This document shows, in pieces, positions 1 to 6,869 of a DNA stretch of 8,851 nt (its first letter is position 1; every line of letters begins with the position of its first letter). The notes beneath the pieces are model-generated. The model was not told where the DNA came from, searched no databases, and saw only the letters and a list, made by a program, of their open reading frames with translations. The DNA is taken from positions 1-8,851 of the forward strand of contig VBFW01000037.1 of assembly GCA_005880525.1 (NCBI GenBank). The letters run 5' to 3'. A program made the translations under genes and the position numbers. The stretch is from Chloroflexota bacterium. GTDB lineage: Bacteria > Chloroflexota > Dormibacteria > Dormibacterales > Dormibacteraceae.

Positions 1-717
1 TGACGAGCCCGACCCATACTCCTTGCCCGCGACCACGATGAGCGGCACGCGCTCGGAGCGATAGCGCTCCGCCGCATCGAAGATGGTCATCTCGGTGCCG
101 TCCGGCATGTGCAGCGTCCAGTAGCCCTCGCGCTGGACGAGCGCGTTGCGGAGGCGGATGTTGCCGAACGTGCCGCGCAGCATGACCTCGTGATTGCCGC
201 GCCGCGAGCCGAAGCTGTTGAAGTCGAAGCGATCGACGCCGTGATCGATCAGGTAGCGACCGGCGGGGCTGTCGGTCGGGATGGCGCCGGCTGGGGAGAT
301 GTGGTCGGTCGTCACCGAGTCGCCGAGCACGCACAGCACGCGGGCGCCATCGATGTCGGTGAGCGGGGCCGGCCTGGATTGGAAGCCTTCGAAGTACGGC
401 GGCTCCTTCACATATGTCGAGGCTGGGTCCCACTGGAAGATCGGGCCGGTGGGCGCTGACATGGTCTTCCAGTGCTCGTCGCCTTCGAAGATGCGCGAGT
501 ACTCGCGCTTGAACATCTCCTGCTTCACGCATCTCTGGATGACGGCGTTGACCTCTTCCTGCGACGGCCAGAGCTCCGACATCATCACCTGCTTGCCGTC
601 GCGGTCAGTGCCAATCGGATCCTTGCTCAGGTCGATCTGCACAGTGCCGGCCAGCGCGTACGCGACGACCAGCGGAGGCGAGGCCAGGTAGCTCGCCTTC
701 ACCAGCGGATGGATGCG
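1..717 (-). pseudogene. acnA: Aconitate hydratase AcnA, C-terminal part of a broken gene (runs off the window)
   Basis: This is the continuation of the aconitase gene after a frame break at 718/719. Read from 717 down to 1 it gives 239 uninterrupted residues that resume at the family sequence RIHPLVKASYLASPPLVVAY. It then shows LGDSVTTDHISPAGAI (about 309-352 region on the + strand numbering reversed), the block NSFGSRRGNHEVMLRGTF, and finally AGKEYGSGSS at the window edge. In the family, the next residues (Arg-Asp-Trp) carry a catalytic arginine, and roughly 130 more residues of the C-terminal swivelling domain should lie beyond position 1. There is no stop codon or second frameshift in this part, so the lesion is either recent or an assembly error. 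No good start codon or ribosome binding site lies at the break, so this part is unlikely to be translated as a useful protein. The family assignment is near certain. Whether the gene is truly dead depends on whether the break is real. Confidence 0.85.
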
Positions 718-2218
718 AGAAGCCGAGCTTTTCCAGCGGCTCCATCAAGCCCGCGGTGTTCAAATAGTCGGTGACGACGCGCGAGCCGGGCGCAAGGCTG
801 GTCTTGACGTAAGGGTTCACGGTCAGCCCGCGCTCCACCGCCTTCTGCGCGAGCAAGCCCGCGGCCACCATCACCGAAGGGTTCGAGGTGTTGGTGCAGC
901 TGGTGATCGCGGCGATGACCACACACCCGTCCTCGACGTTGGCCGGGGGGCGGTGTGCGACCGCGACCGACGCCCGGCCGTCGATCGGGCCGCCCTCTTC
1001 GGTCAACCTCGAGATGGCCTCGGGCTCGGGCTTCGGGCTGTGCACAAACGCCGACGTGAAGCTCTCCCACACCTTGGGCAGCGAGACGCGATCCTGCGGC
1101 CGCTTGGGGCCGGCGACGCTGGGCTCGACCGTGGCGAGGTCGAGCTCGAGCAGCTCGCTGAACCGTGGGGTGGCTGCGCCGTCGACCCGGAACAGATCCT
1201 GCTCCTTGCTGTAGCGCTCGACCAGCGCGATGTGGTCGTCGCTGCGGCCCGTGGTCTCGAGGTAGCGCAGCGTCTGCGCGTCGACAGGAAACAGCGCCGA
1301 TGTGGCGCCGTACTCGGGGCACATGTTGCTGAGCGTCGCGCGGTCGGGCACTGACAGCGTCGACAGGCCGTCGCCGCAGAACTCGACGAACTTGTCGACG
1401 ACGCCATGCTTGCGCAGCATCTCGGTGAGCGTCAGCACGAGGTCGGTGGCGGTCGCGCCCGCGCGAAGAGCGCCGCTGAAGCGAACGCCCACGACGATGG
1501 GCGTGGCCAGGTAGGCGGGCTGGCCGAGCATTGCCGCCTCGGCCTCGATGCCGCCGACTCCCCATCCGAGCACGCCGAGACCGTTGACCATCGTCGTATG
1601 CGAGTCGGTGCCCATGAGCGTGTCGGGGATCGCGATCTTGTGTCCGTCCAGTTCGCGCACCTGCACGACCTTCGCGACGTGCTCGAGGTTGACCTGGTGG
1701 CAGATGCCCATGCCCGGCGGCACCAGCGAGAAGTTGTGGAACGCCTGCTGGGCCCAGCGCAGGAGCGCGTACCGCTCGCGGTTGCGCTCGATCTCCCTCT
1801 GGATGTTGCGCGTGTACGAGTCGCGCAGGCCGAACGAATCGACCTGGACCGAGTGGTCGATGATGAGGTCGACGGGGACAAGAGGGTCGACCTTGCCCGG
1901 ATCCTTGTGGGCGCGCTGCATCGCCGATCGCATGGCGGCCAGGTCCACGACCGCCGGCACGCCGGTGAAGTCCTGCATGAGGACTCGTGCTGGAAGGAAG
2001 GGCAGCTCAGCATCCCTGGAGCGGGGCGCCGGCCAGGCCACAAGCGCCGGCACGTTCGCCTCCGCGGTCACGCCTGACTGGCTCAGTCGGATCAGGCCTT
2101 CCAGCAGCACTTTCACAGTGATCGGAAGACCGGAGGGATCGCCGAGGCCGGACTTCGGAAGATCAGCCAGCGGATAGAAATCGACCTCGATTCCCGGCAG
2201 CCTCTTCAAAGCGATCAC
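605..2218 (-). CDS. acnA: Aconitate hydratase AcnA (TCA cycle), N-terminal part of a frameshifted gene
   Basis: Aconitase interconverts citrate and isocitrate in the TCA cycle using a [4Fe-4S] cluster, in the cytosol. The open frame gives 537 residues against about 900 for intact AcnA. Residues 1-500 are normal family sequence: LPARVLMQDFTGVPAVVDLA (75-94), IDHSVQVDSFG (120-130), MGTDSHTTMVNGLGVLGWG (202-220) and AAITSCTNTSNPSVM (436-450), where Cys441 is the first cluster ligand. After LEKLGF (495-500, base 719) the frame changes. The last 37 residues are nonsense that ends at a stop at 605, while the adjacent frame carries on as aconitase from 717. About 44 residues expected in between are absent, including the GYGCTTCIGNSGPL block with the other two cluster cysteines, so no active enzyme is expected. 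The start is GTG at 2218, the only standard start after an in-frame stop upstream. It lies 10 bases after malQ with no clear Shine-Dalgarno, which suggests coupling to malQ translation. Confidence 0.9.
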   Translation of the reverse strand: MIALKRLPGIEVDFYPLADLPKSGLGDPSGLPITVKVLLEGLIRLSQSGVTAEANVPALVAWPAPRSRDAELPFLPARVLMQDFTGVPAVVDLAAMRSAMQRAHKDPGKVDPLVPVDLIIDHSVQVDSFGLRDSYTRNIQREIERNRERYALLRWAQQAFHNFSLVPPGMGICHQVNLEHVAKVVQVRELDGHKIAIPDTLMGTDSHTTMVNGLGVLGWGVGGIEAEAAMLGQPAYLATPIVVGVRFSGALRAGATATDLVLTLTEMLRKHGVVDKFVEFCGDGLSTLSVPDRATLSNMCPEYGATSALFPVDAQTLRYLETTGRSDDHIALVERYSKEQDLFRVDGAATPRFSELLELDLATVEPSVAGPKRPQDRVSLPKVWESFTSAFVHSPKPEPEAISRLTEEGGPIDGRASVAVAHRPPANVEDGCVVIAAITSCTNTSNPSVMVAAGLLAQKAVERGLTVNPYVKTSLAPGSRVVTDYLNTAGLMEPLEKLGFSHPSAGEGELPGLASAGRRVRAGRHCADRPEQGSDWH

Positions 2219-2228
2219 AGATCGAATG

Positions 2229-3896
2229 TTAGTGCGGCAAGTTCGGCGACCTGTTCGCCGCGGTCATCACCTCGGCGATGCGGCCCGGTCCATCCGCGCG
2301 CTCGATCTCCTCTAGCGGAACCGGCAGCGCGAGGCGCCAGTTCGGCCACTCGGTGGTCGTGCCCGGGACGTTCGGCCGCTCGTCCACCGCCAGCGCGTCC
2401 TCGAGCGAGACGAGCACGAGGCACGACTTCGACTCTGCCAGCCGCCGGTAGGCCGCGACGGCGACGTCGAGGGCGTCCGAGCCGTCGGGCAGCCCAGTCG
2501 CTTCCACCAGGCGGCTGCGCAGGTGATGCTGCCGATGGTCCGGCTCTGTGAGGCGCCAGATGCCCGCAACAGTGGGCAGGTCGTGTGTGCCGATCGCCGC
2601 CACTGATTGCTGCGGCCAGCTCTCGCTCGGCTCCGTCTCGAACCACAGCAGCCTGTAGCCGAGGGCGCCGACTCGCTGAAGGGTCGTCTTCACCGCAGGC
2701 TCGACGAGCCCGAGGTCCTCGCCGATCACGAACGACCCCGACCGGCGGCTCTCCCCGGCGAGCACCGCGAGCAGCGCCGCCGACGGGTAGTGGACGTACG
2801 CGCCCGCCGCCGCGCCGCCGGCCTCGGGAATCCAATACAGCCGGAACAGTGACATCACATGGTCGAGACGCAGGCCCTTCGCGTGAGCGGTGGTCGCCCG
2901 CACGGCGTCGATGAACGGCTCGAAATACGCGGCCTGCAGCTTCCAGGGGTCGAAAGGCGGCATGCCCCAGTCCTGACCGTCCGGAAAGAAGTAGTCAGGC
3001 GGCGCGCCGACCCGCATGCCAGGAGCGAGCAGGTCCTGCCAGCGCCACGCGTCAAAGCCGTCGGAGGCGAAACCGACGGGTACGTCGGCGATGAGCGTTA
3101 TCTCGCGCGCGGCACGCGCGAGCTGCCGGTGCACGTGGAACTGCGCCCACTGATGAAAAGCCACGCGTTCTGCGAGCTCGGCGCGGGCTTGCTCGATGCC
3201 CCTTGCGCGCGGTGACTGAAGAGATGACGGCCAGCTGCGCCAGGCCGCACCGTGCACCTCGGCGAGCGCATCGAAGGTGGCGAAGTCGATGAGTGCCCGG
3301 CCCTGCTTCTTCTGCCATGAGGCCAGGCCGCGTGGCTGCGGAGCTGCGCGAAAGATCAGCTCGAGCGCGTGCGACTTGAGCGCGAAGACCGCATCGTGGT
3401 CGATGAGGCGCTGGCTGTTGAGCGCGCGGGCTTGAGCCTGGAGCGGGGCGAGCTCGGCGGACACGCGCTCCGCGCCTTCGACCTCCTCGACCCGGAGGTA
3501 CGTGGTGTTGCGGAATCTTCGCGACGACGAGTAGTACGGGCAGGACTGGTACGGCGAGGTCGGCGGCTGAGCGCCGAGCGGGCTGATCTGCACGACCGAC
3601 GCGCCGGCCGATCGCGCCCACCGGCCGAAGCGGCGAAGGTCGGCCAGGTCGCCGATGCCCCAGCTGTCGCTCGAACGCGCGGCGTACAGCTGGATCGCCC
3701 AGCCCCATGCTCGCTCGGGAGGAGGCGCGCACCCGACGTTGGCGATCTGCCCCTGTTCGACACCGGACGGCTCGTTGCGACCGCCGGCCATCGAGCGCAC
3801 GATCGCCTCGATGGTCGAGGCCGGCGACTCGACCACGTTGCCCTGGTACCCGTTGTATCGGGGGATGACTCCCCAGCGCTCGGCCGCCTCCGCCAT
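2229..3896 (-). CDS. malQ: 4-alpha-glucanotransferase (amylomaltase, GH77)
   Basis: MalQ cleaves an alpha-1,4-glucan and transfers the released chain to another glucan or glucose, in cytosolic maltodextrin or glycogen metabolism. The 555-residue product has a normal length for the short bacterial form. Family landmarks appear in order: GWAIQLYAARSSDSWGIGDL (65-84), SPYQSCPYYSSSRRFRN (114-130), ADVPVGFASDGFDAW (270-284), GAPPDYFFPDGQDWG (297-311), LRLDH with the likely nucleophile Asp345, GEDLG with the likely acid/base Glu393, GTHDLP with the third acidic residue Asp439, and NVPGTTTEWPNWR (509-521). The three catalytic positions are assigned by analogy with the GH77 family. The ATG shares its A with the TGA stop of the upstream gene (TGATG), and no strong Shine-Dalgarno precedes it, so translation is probably coupled. 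The N-terminus (about 40 residues starting AEAAERWGV) resembles other GH77 proteins that begin with a sugar-tolerant helical stretch. The gene looks intact. Confidence 0.95.
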   Translation of the reverse strand: MAEAAERWGVIPRYNGYQGNVVESPASTIEAIVRSMAGGRNEPSGVEQGQIANVGCAPPPERAWGWAIQLYAARSSDSWGIGDLADLRRFGRWARSAGASVVQISPLGAQPPTSPYQSCPYYSSSRRFRNTTYLRVEEVEGAERVSAELAPLQAQARALNSQRLIDHDAVFALKSHALELIFRAAPQPRGLASWQKKQGRALIDFATFDALAEVHGAAWRSWPSSLQSPRARGIEQARAELAERVAFHQWAQFHVHRQLARAAREITLIADVPVGFASDGFDAWRWQDLLAPGMRVGAPPDYFFPDGQDWGMPPFDPWKLQAAYFEPFIDAVRATTAHAKGLRLDHVMSLFRLYWIPEAGGAAAGAYVHYPSAALLAVLAGESRRSGSFVIGEDLGLVEPAVKTTLQRVGALGYRLLWFETEPSESWPQQSVAAIGTHDLPTVAGIWRLTEPDHRQHHLRSRLVEATGLPDGSDALDVAVAAYRRLAESKSCLVLVSLEDALAVDERPNVPGTTTEWPNWRLALPVPLEEIERADGPGRIAEVMTAANRSPNLPH

Positions 3897-4414
3897 CAGG
3901 CCAGTGCGCGGAAGGGTTCGGGCACGTAGACCGCGAGCGCGTCGTGCCAGGACGCTAGTGCGGTGGCGATCGCGGGGTCGTCACGGATGAGCCAGGCCAG
4001 GTGGCGGAGCGCGTGCTCGAGCACGGCGCCGACGCCGATCGCCAGCGGCGCCGCCATCGCCTCGCCGCGCGCGAGCTCGGCCCGGCCGACGGCAAGCGTC
4101 TCCAGCGAATCCGGCGGCAGCTGGTCAGGAGGTTCGACGGCGGCCACGTAGGTGAGGATCACCCGCCCCTCCTCGCTGCGCCACGAAGTCGAGTGGACGG
4201 CGCGGGGTGTGAGCGGGTACCACCTCATCGCGGCGATCACCTCATCACCAGGGCTCGACGCCGGCGCGAGGCCGATGCGCAGCGAGTCGCCATGGACAGG
4301 CTTCAGCCAGAACAACTCGCCGTCGCGCATGAAGACAGGCAGAACCTCGAGCGTCTGGGCGACGAACTCCGCCGCCCAGGCGGTGGTGGAGAGGGGCGGG
4401 CCCACCGTCTCCAT
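3896..4414 (-). CDS. Conserved-looking hypothetical protein, 172 aa, coupled to malQ
   Basis: I do not recognise a named family. The product is soluble, with no signal peptide or membrane segment. Residues 11-95 look like a mixed alpha/beta fold: a helix AWAAEFVAQTLE, then short strands around VFMRDGELFWLKP (27-39), MRWYPLTP (63-70) and VHSTSWRSEEGRVILTYVA (73-91), which has the feel of a conserved core. Residues 105-160 are mostly helical, with EHALRHLAWLIRDDPAIA at 133-150. The stop codon overlaps the malQ start by one base, so the two proteins are probably made together, and a role alongside glucan metabolism is a guess from context only. The start chosen is ATG 4414, with GGAG 6 bases upstream. 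The open frame extends up to 4573, but that extension is arginine/proline-rich, resembles noise and overlaps the DUF1059-like gene. Confidence 0.8.
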   Translation of the reverse strand: METVGPPLSTTAWAAEFVAQTLEVLPVFMRDGELFWLKPVHGDSLRIGLAPASSPGDEVIAAMRWYPLTPRAVHSTSWRSEEGRVILTYVAAVEPPDQLPPDSLETLAVGRAELARGEAMAAPLAIGVGAVLEHALRHLAWLIRDDPAIATALASWHDALAVYVPEPFRALA

Positions 4415-4420
4415 CAGGGT

Positions 4421-4424
4421 CTCC
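4421..4424 (-). promoter_or_regulatory. Ribosome binding site (GGAG) of the 172-aa protein
   Basis: On the minus strand GGAG lies 6 bases before ATG 4414. This decides the start of the downstream protein in favour of 4414 over the in-frame start at 4573, which lies inside the neighbouring gene. No terminator with a T-run is visible in the 58 bases between the DUF1059-like gene and this start (4415-4472), so the two may share a transcript. Confidence 0.6.
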
Positions 4425-4472
4425 AGCCTGCTGGCCGATCGATTGCGACCGCGCCGGCTGCCGGATGGCTGT

Positions 4473-4652
4473 TTAGTTCTTGGCACTCGGACCGGCCGCG
4501 CTGTCGGGTACGGCGCGCCAGATCGCGCGCACCTCGGCGGGCGTGAGCTCGGTCTGGTGCGCGGAACGGCCATGGGCTTGCACGTTCGCGACCACCTGCG
4601 CCTTGGTGCCGCGCGTGGTCCAGCCGCATCGGCACGTCACCTCCATCAACAT
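4473..4652 (-). CDS. Small DUF1059-like protein with a CxC...Hx4H pattern
   Basis: This is a 59-residue cytosolic protein of unknown function. It opens with CRCGW (Cys7, Cys9), continues through a helix (KAQVVANVQAHGRSAH) holding His27 and His32, and then has a short helix around LTPAEVRAIW (36-45). This layout (CxCGW, a roughly 20-residue gap, H-x4-H, then the sequence Glu-Leu-Thr) matches what I know of DUF1059 proteins. The four Cys/His residues could bind a metal, which is inference. Start choice: ATG 4652 lies 7 bases after a -10-like hexamer and would be leaderless. The in-frame ATG at 4646 (57 aa) has GGGG 6 bases upstream and is the alternative. The open frame extends to 4778 but that part overlaps the divergent gene and has no family character. 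It is the first gene of the minus-strand block that includes malQ and acnA. Confidence 0.75.
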   Translation of the reverse strand: MLMEVTCRCGWTTRGTKAQVVANVQAHGRSAHQTELTPAEVRAIWRAVPDSAAGPSAKN

Positions 4653-4676
4653 CCCCAACAGGCTACCTTTCCGGGC
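4653..4676. promoter_or_regulatory. Candidate symmetric divergent promoter with leaderless starts
   Basis: Only 24 bases separate the divergent start codons. On the plus strand TACCTT (4664-4669) is followed by 7 bases and then ATG 4677. On the minus strand TAGCCT (4665 down to 4660) is followed by 7 bases and then ATG 4652. Both fit the TANNNT pattern of -10 elements, and both use the same TA step at 4664-4665. If transcription starts 7-8 bases downstream of each, both messages begin at the start codon. I see no convincing -35 element for either direction. There is no Shine-Dalgarno before ATG 4677, which agrees with a leaderless start. The evidence is short motifs only, so the call is tentative. 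Confidence 0.4.
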
Positions 4677-6869
4677 ATGGCGGTGCGCACCGCGCTGGGG
4701 GGAAGGGTCAAGCGGCGCGAGGACCCCCGCCTCGTGAAGGGCCAGGGCAGGTACACCGACGACATTCAGCCTGAGCACTGCCTACACGCGGTGTTCGTGC
4801 GCTCAACGATGGCGCATGCCCGGCTCGTCGCTGTGGACGTGAGCGCGGCGCGCGAAATTCCCGGTGTCGAGGCGGTTTATGTCGCCGCCGACCTGAGATT
4901 CGAGTCCGAGACCGCGCGGCCCCGCATGTGCAGCGATGAAGTGAGCTTTGTGGGCGACCTCATCGCCGTCGCTGTTGCCTCTACGGGCGAGGCCGCGGTT
5001 GATGCTGCGGCTGCGGTGCTCGTGGACTATGAGCCAATGCCGGTGATCGTCGATCCCGAGAAGAGCGACAGCGTCGCGTTCGAGTTCGACCTCGGCGACG
5101 AGGGCGCGCTGAACGGTGCTGACGTCATCGTGCGGGGCCGCTTCGTGAACCAGCGCCTCGCGGCCGCGCCCATCGAGGGGAACGCAATCGTGGCCGAGCC
5201 CGATGGGAACGGGAGTATCCGCGTCTGGGTTTCGACCCAGGTGCCGTTCGGGGTGCGCGATGTTGTGGCTGCGGCGCTCGGGCTGCCCGAAGAGACGGTG
5301 CGCGTGATCGCGGGAGACGTGGGCGGCGCGTTCGGCGCGAAGCTCATGACCTACCCCGAGCAGAGCGTCATCGCGGCGGTCGCCATGAAGCTCGGGCGGC
5401 CGGTGCGCTGGTTCGAGTACCGCACCGAGAACATGGTCGCGATGAGCCAGGGCCGCGCGTTGGTCTCCGACGTCGGGCTCGGCGCCACACGGGAGGGCAA
5501 GCTGGTTGGCCTAGAGGTGAATACCGTCGCCGACGCCGGCGCCTACGCAGGACTCGCACCGCCGCAGCTGGTGCTCACGTCGATGCTGCTGCCCAGCGTG
5601 TACGACATCCCCAACGTTCGTTTTGTCGGGCGCAGCATGTTCACCAACACCGCGGTGATGTCGGCCTATCGCGGCGCCGGCCGGCCGGAGGCGATCGCGA
5701 TCATCGAGCGGGCGATGGACATGCTCGCAGCAGAGCTGAACGTCGACCCGGCCGACCTTCGACGCCGCAACCTGATCGCAGGCCCGTTTCCGCACGCGAC
5801 CCCGACGGGCCTCAACTACGACTCCGGCGACTACTCACGCGCGCTGGACCTTGCCCTGCAGGCGGCCGGCTATGACGATCTGCGAAATGATCAGCGCGCG
5901 CGACGCGAGCGCGACGAAAGGCTGCAGCTCGGCATCGGCATCTCCTCATACGTGGAGATGACGGCAGTGCTCTACACGGGCGAGTCGGCGACCGCGACCG
6001 CGCAGGCGGACGGTTCGATGGTGATCTCGACTGGCACAACAGCGAGCGGGCAGGGCCACGAGACCGCGTACTCGCAGCTCGCATCACAGCTGCTCGGCGT
6101 GTCGATGGATTCGATCCGTGTCGTCCAGTCCGACACCGCACTCGTCAAGAGTGGCTACGGATCGTCGGGCTCGCGATCGCTCCAGATCGGGGGGAGTGCT
6201 GTGTGCAGGGCGTGCATCGAGCTCGTGGAGAAGGCCAGGCAGGAGGCGGCGCGCAGGCTGGAGGCCGCCCCCGATGACATCGTGCGCTTCGACGATGGGA
6301 GATTCGGTGTGAAGGGAGTGCCGGCGACCGCCCTCACGTGGTCCGAGCTCGCTTCGGAGGCTGCCCTCGTGGCCGAATCAGAGTTCGAGCAGGCCGACCA
6401 GACGTTTCCCTTTGGCTGTCATGTCGCCGTCGTGGAGGTCGACATGGAGACGGGCGACGCGCGGCTCGTCCGCCACGTCGCCGTGGACGACTGCGGCAAG
6501 GTCCTCAACCCCTTGCTCGTCGAGGGCCAGATCCATGGCGGCGTCGCCCAGGGAATCGGCCAGGCCCTGTACGAAGAGTTCGTCTACGACGCCGACGGCA
6601 ACCCGCTCACGGCGAGCTTCGTCGACTACGGCATTCCCTCGATCGGCGAGATCCCGCAGGTCGAGACGGTGACGATGGAGACGCCGACGCCTCTGAACCC
6701 GCTGGGTGCCAAGGGCATCGGAGAGTCGGGCACCATCGGGTCCACGCCCGCGGTGCAGAACGCGGTCATCGACGCGCTGTCGCATCTCGGCGTGCGCCAT
6801 ATCGATATGCCGCTGCACCCGATGCGCGTTTGGGAGGCGATCCAGAAAGCGCGGTCAACCGGCCGATGA
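4677..6869 (+). CDS. CoxL-like molybdenum hydroxylase large subunit (form II AYRGAGR type)
   Basis: This is a xanthine dehydrogenase/aldehyde oxidase family large subunit, which binds the molybdopterin cytosine dinucleotide cofactor and hydroxylates or oxidises small substrates. The 730 residues are somewhat shorter than the usual 770-800, mainly in the N-terminal a/b-hammerhead domain (about 20-125). Motifs in order: REDPRLVKGQGRYTDDI (14-30), GDVGGAFGAK (213-222), AYRGAGR (330-336), SGQGHETAYSQ (457-467), and GAKGIGESG (677-685) with the likely catalytic Glu683. AYRGAGR in place of AYxCSFR marks the form II CoxL group, so true CO dehydrogenase activity is doubtful and the substrate is unknown. 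The start is ATG 4677, where MAVRTALGGRVKRREDPRLV matches the family N-terminus. The open frame reaches back to 4152, but that part is antisense to the neighbouring genes. No coxM or coxS gene is adjacent. It overlaps the following membrane protein gene by 4 bases. Confidence 0.92.
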   Translation: MAVRTALGGRVKRREDPRLVKGQGRYTDDIQPEHCLHAVFVRSTMAHARLVAVDVSAAREIPGVEAVYVAADLRFESETARPRMCSDEVSFVGDLIAVAVASTGEAAVDAAAAVLVDYEPMPVIVDPEKSDSVAFEFDLGDEGALNGADVIVRGRFVNQRLAAAPIEGNAIVAEPDGNGSIRVWVSTQVPFGVRDVVAAALGLPEETVRVIAGDVGGAFGAKLMTYPEQSVIAAVAMKLGRPVRWFEYRTENMVAMSQGRALVSDVGLGATREGKLVGLEVNTVADAGAYAGLAPPQLVLTSMLLPSVYDIPNVRFVGRSMFTNTAVMSAYRGAGRPEAIAIIERAMDMLAAELNVDPADLRRRNLIAGPFPHATPTGLNYDSGDYSRALDLALQAAGYDDLRNDQRARRERDERLQLGIGISSYVEMTAVLYTGESATATAQADGSMVISTGTTASGQGHETAYSQLASQLLGVSMDSIRVVQSDTALVKSGYGSSGSRSLQIGGSAVCRACIELVEKARQEAARRLEAAPDDIVRFDDGRFGVKGVPATALTWSELASEAALVAESEFEQADQTFPFGCHVAVVEVDMETGDARLVRHVAVDDCGKVLNPLLVEGQIHGGVAQGIGQALYEEFVYDADGNPLTASFVDYGIPSIGEIPQVETVTMETPTPLNPLGAKGIGESGTIGSTPAVQNAVIDALSHLGVRHIDMPLHPMRVWEAIQKARSTGR

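Noticed and set aside
1406..2077. Plus-strand open frame of 223 residues opposite aconitase
   Set aside because: The minus strand here is clear aconitase. The antisense frame is open because of high GC codon bias and shows no domain.
2215..2835. Minus-strand open frame of 206 residues overlapping malQ
   Set aside because: It is an alternative frame of malQ, with Gly/Arg-rich translation. The GH77 motifs all lie in the other frame.
3102..3122. 8-bp inverted repeat CTCGCGCG/CGCGCGAG with a 5-base loop
   Set aside because: It lies in the middle of malQ and is explained by alternating Ala and Arg codons. It has no T-run and no regulatory context.
4415..4573. N-terminal extension of the 172-aa protein
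   Set aside because: It is Arg/Pro/Ser-rich, out of frame with and overlapping the DUF1059-like gene, while ATG 4414 has a well-placed GGAG.
4152..4676. Long plus-strand in-frame extension of the CoxL-like gene
   Set aside because: It is antisense to the 172-aa and DUF1059-like genes, has a basic low-complexity composition and matches nothing in the family. The family N-terminus begins at 4677.
4690..4720. TTGACC on the minus strand as a -35 element for the DUF1059-like gene
   Set aside because: No -10-like hexamer lies at 16-18 bases from it. The only TANNNT near the start is too far away (about 40 bases).
6338..6865. Upstream open frame of the membrane protein
   Set aside because: It is the +1 shadow of the CoxL-like gene, arginine-rich without structure. 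The hydrophobic protein begins at the ATGA overlap.
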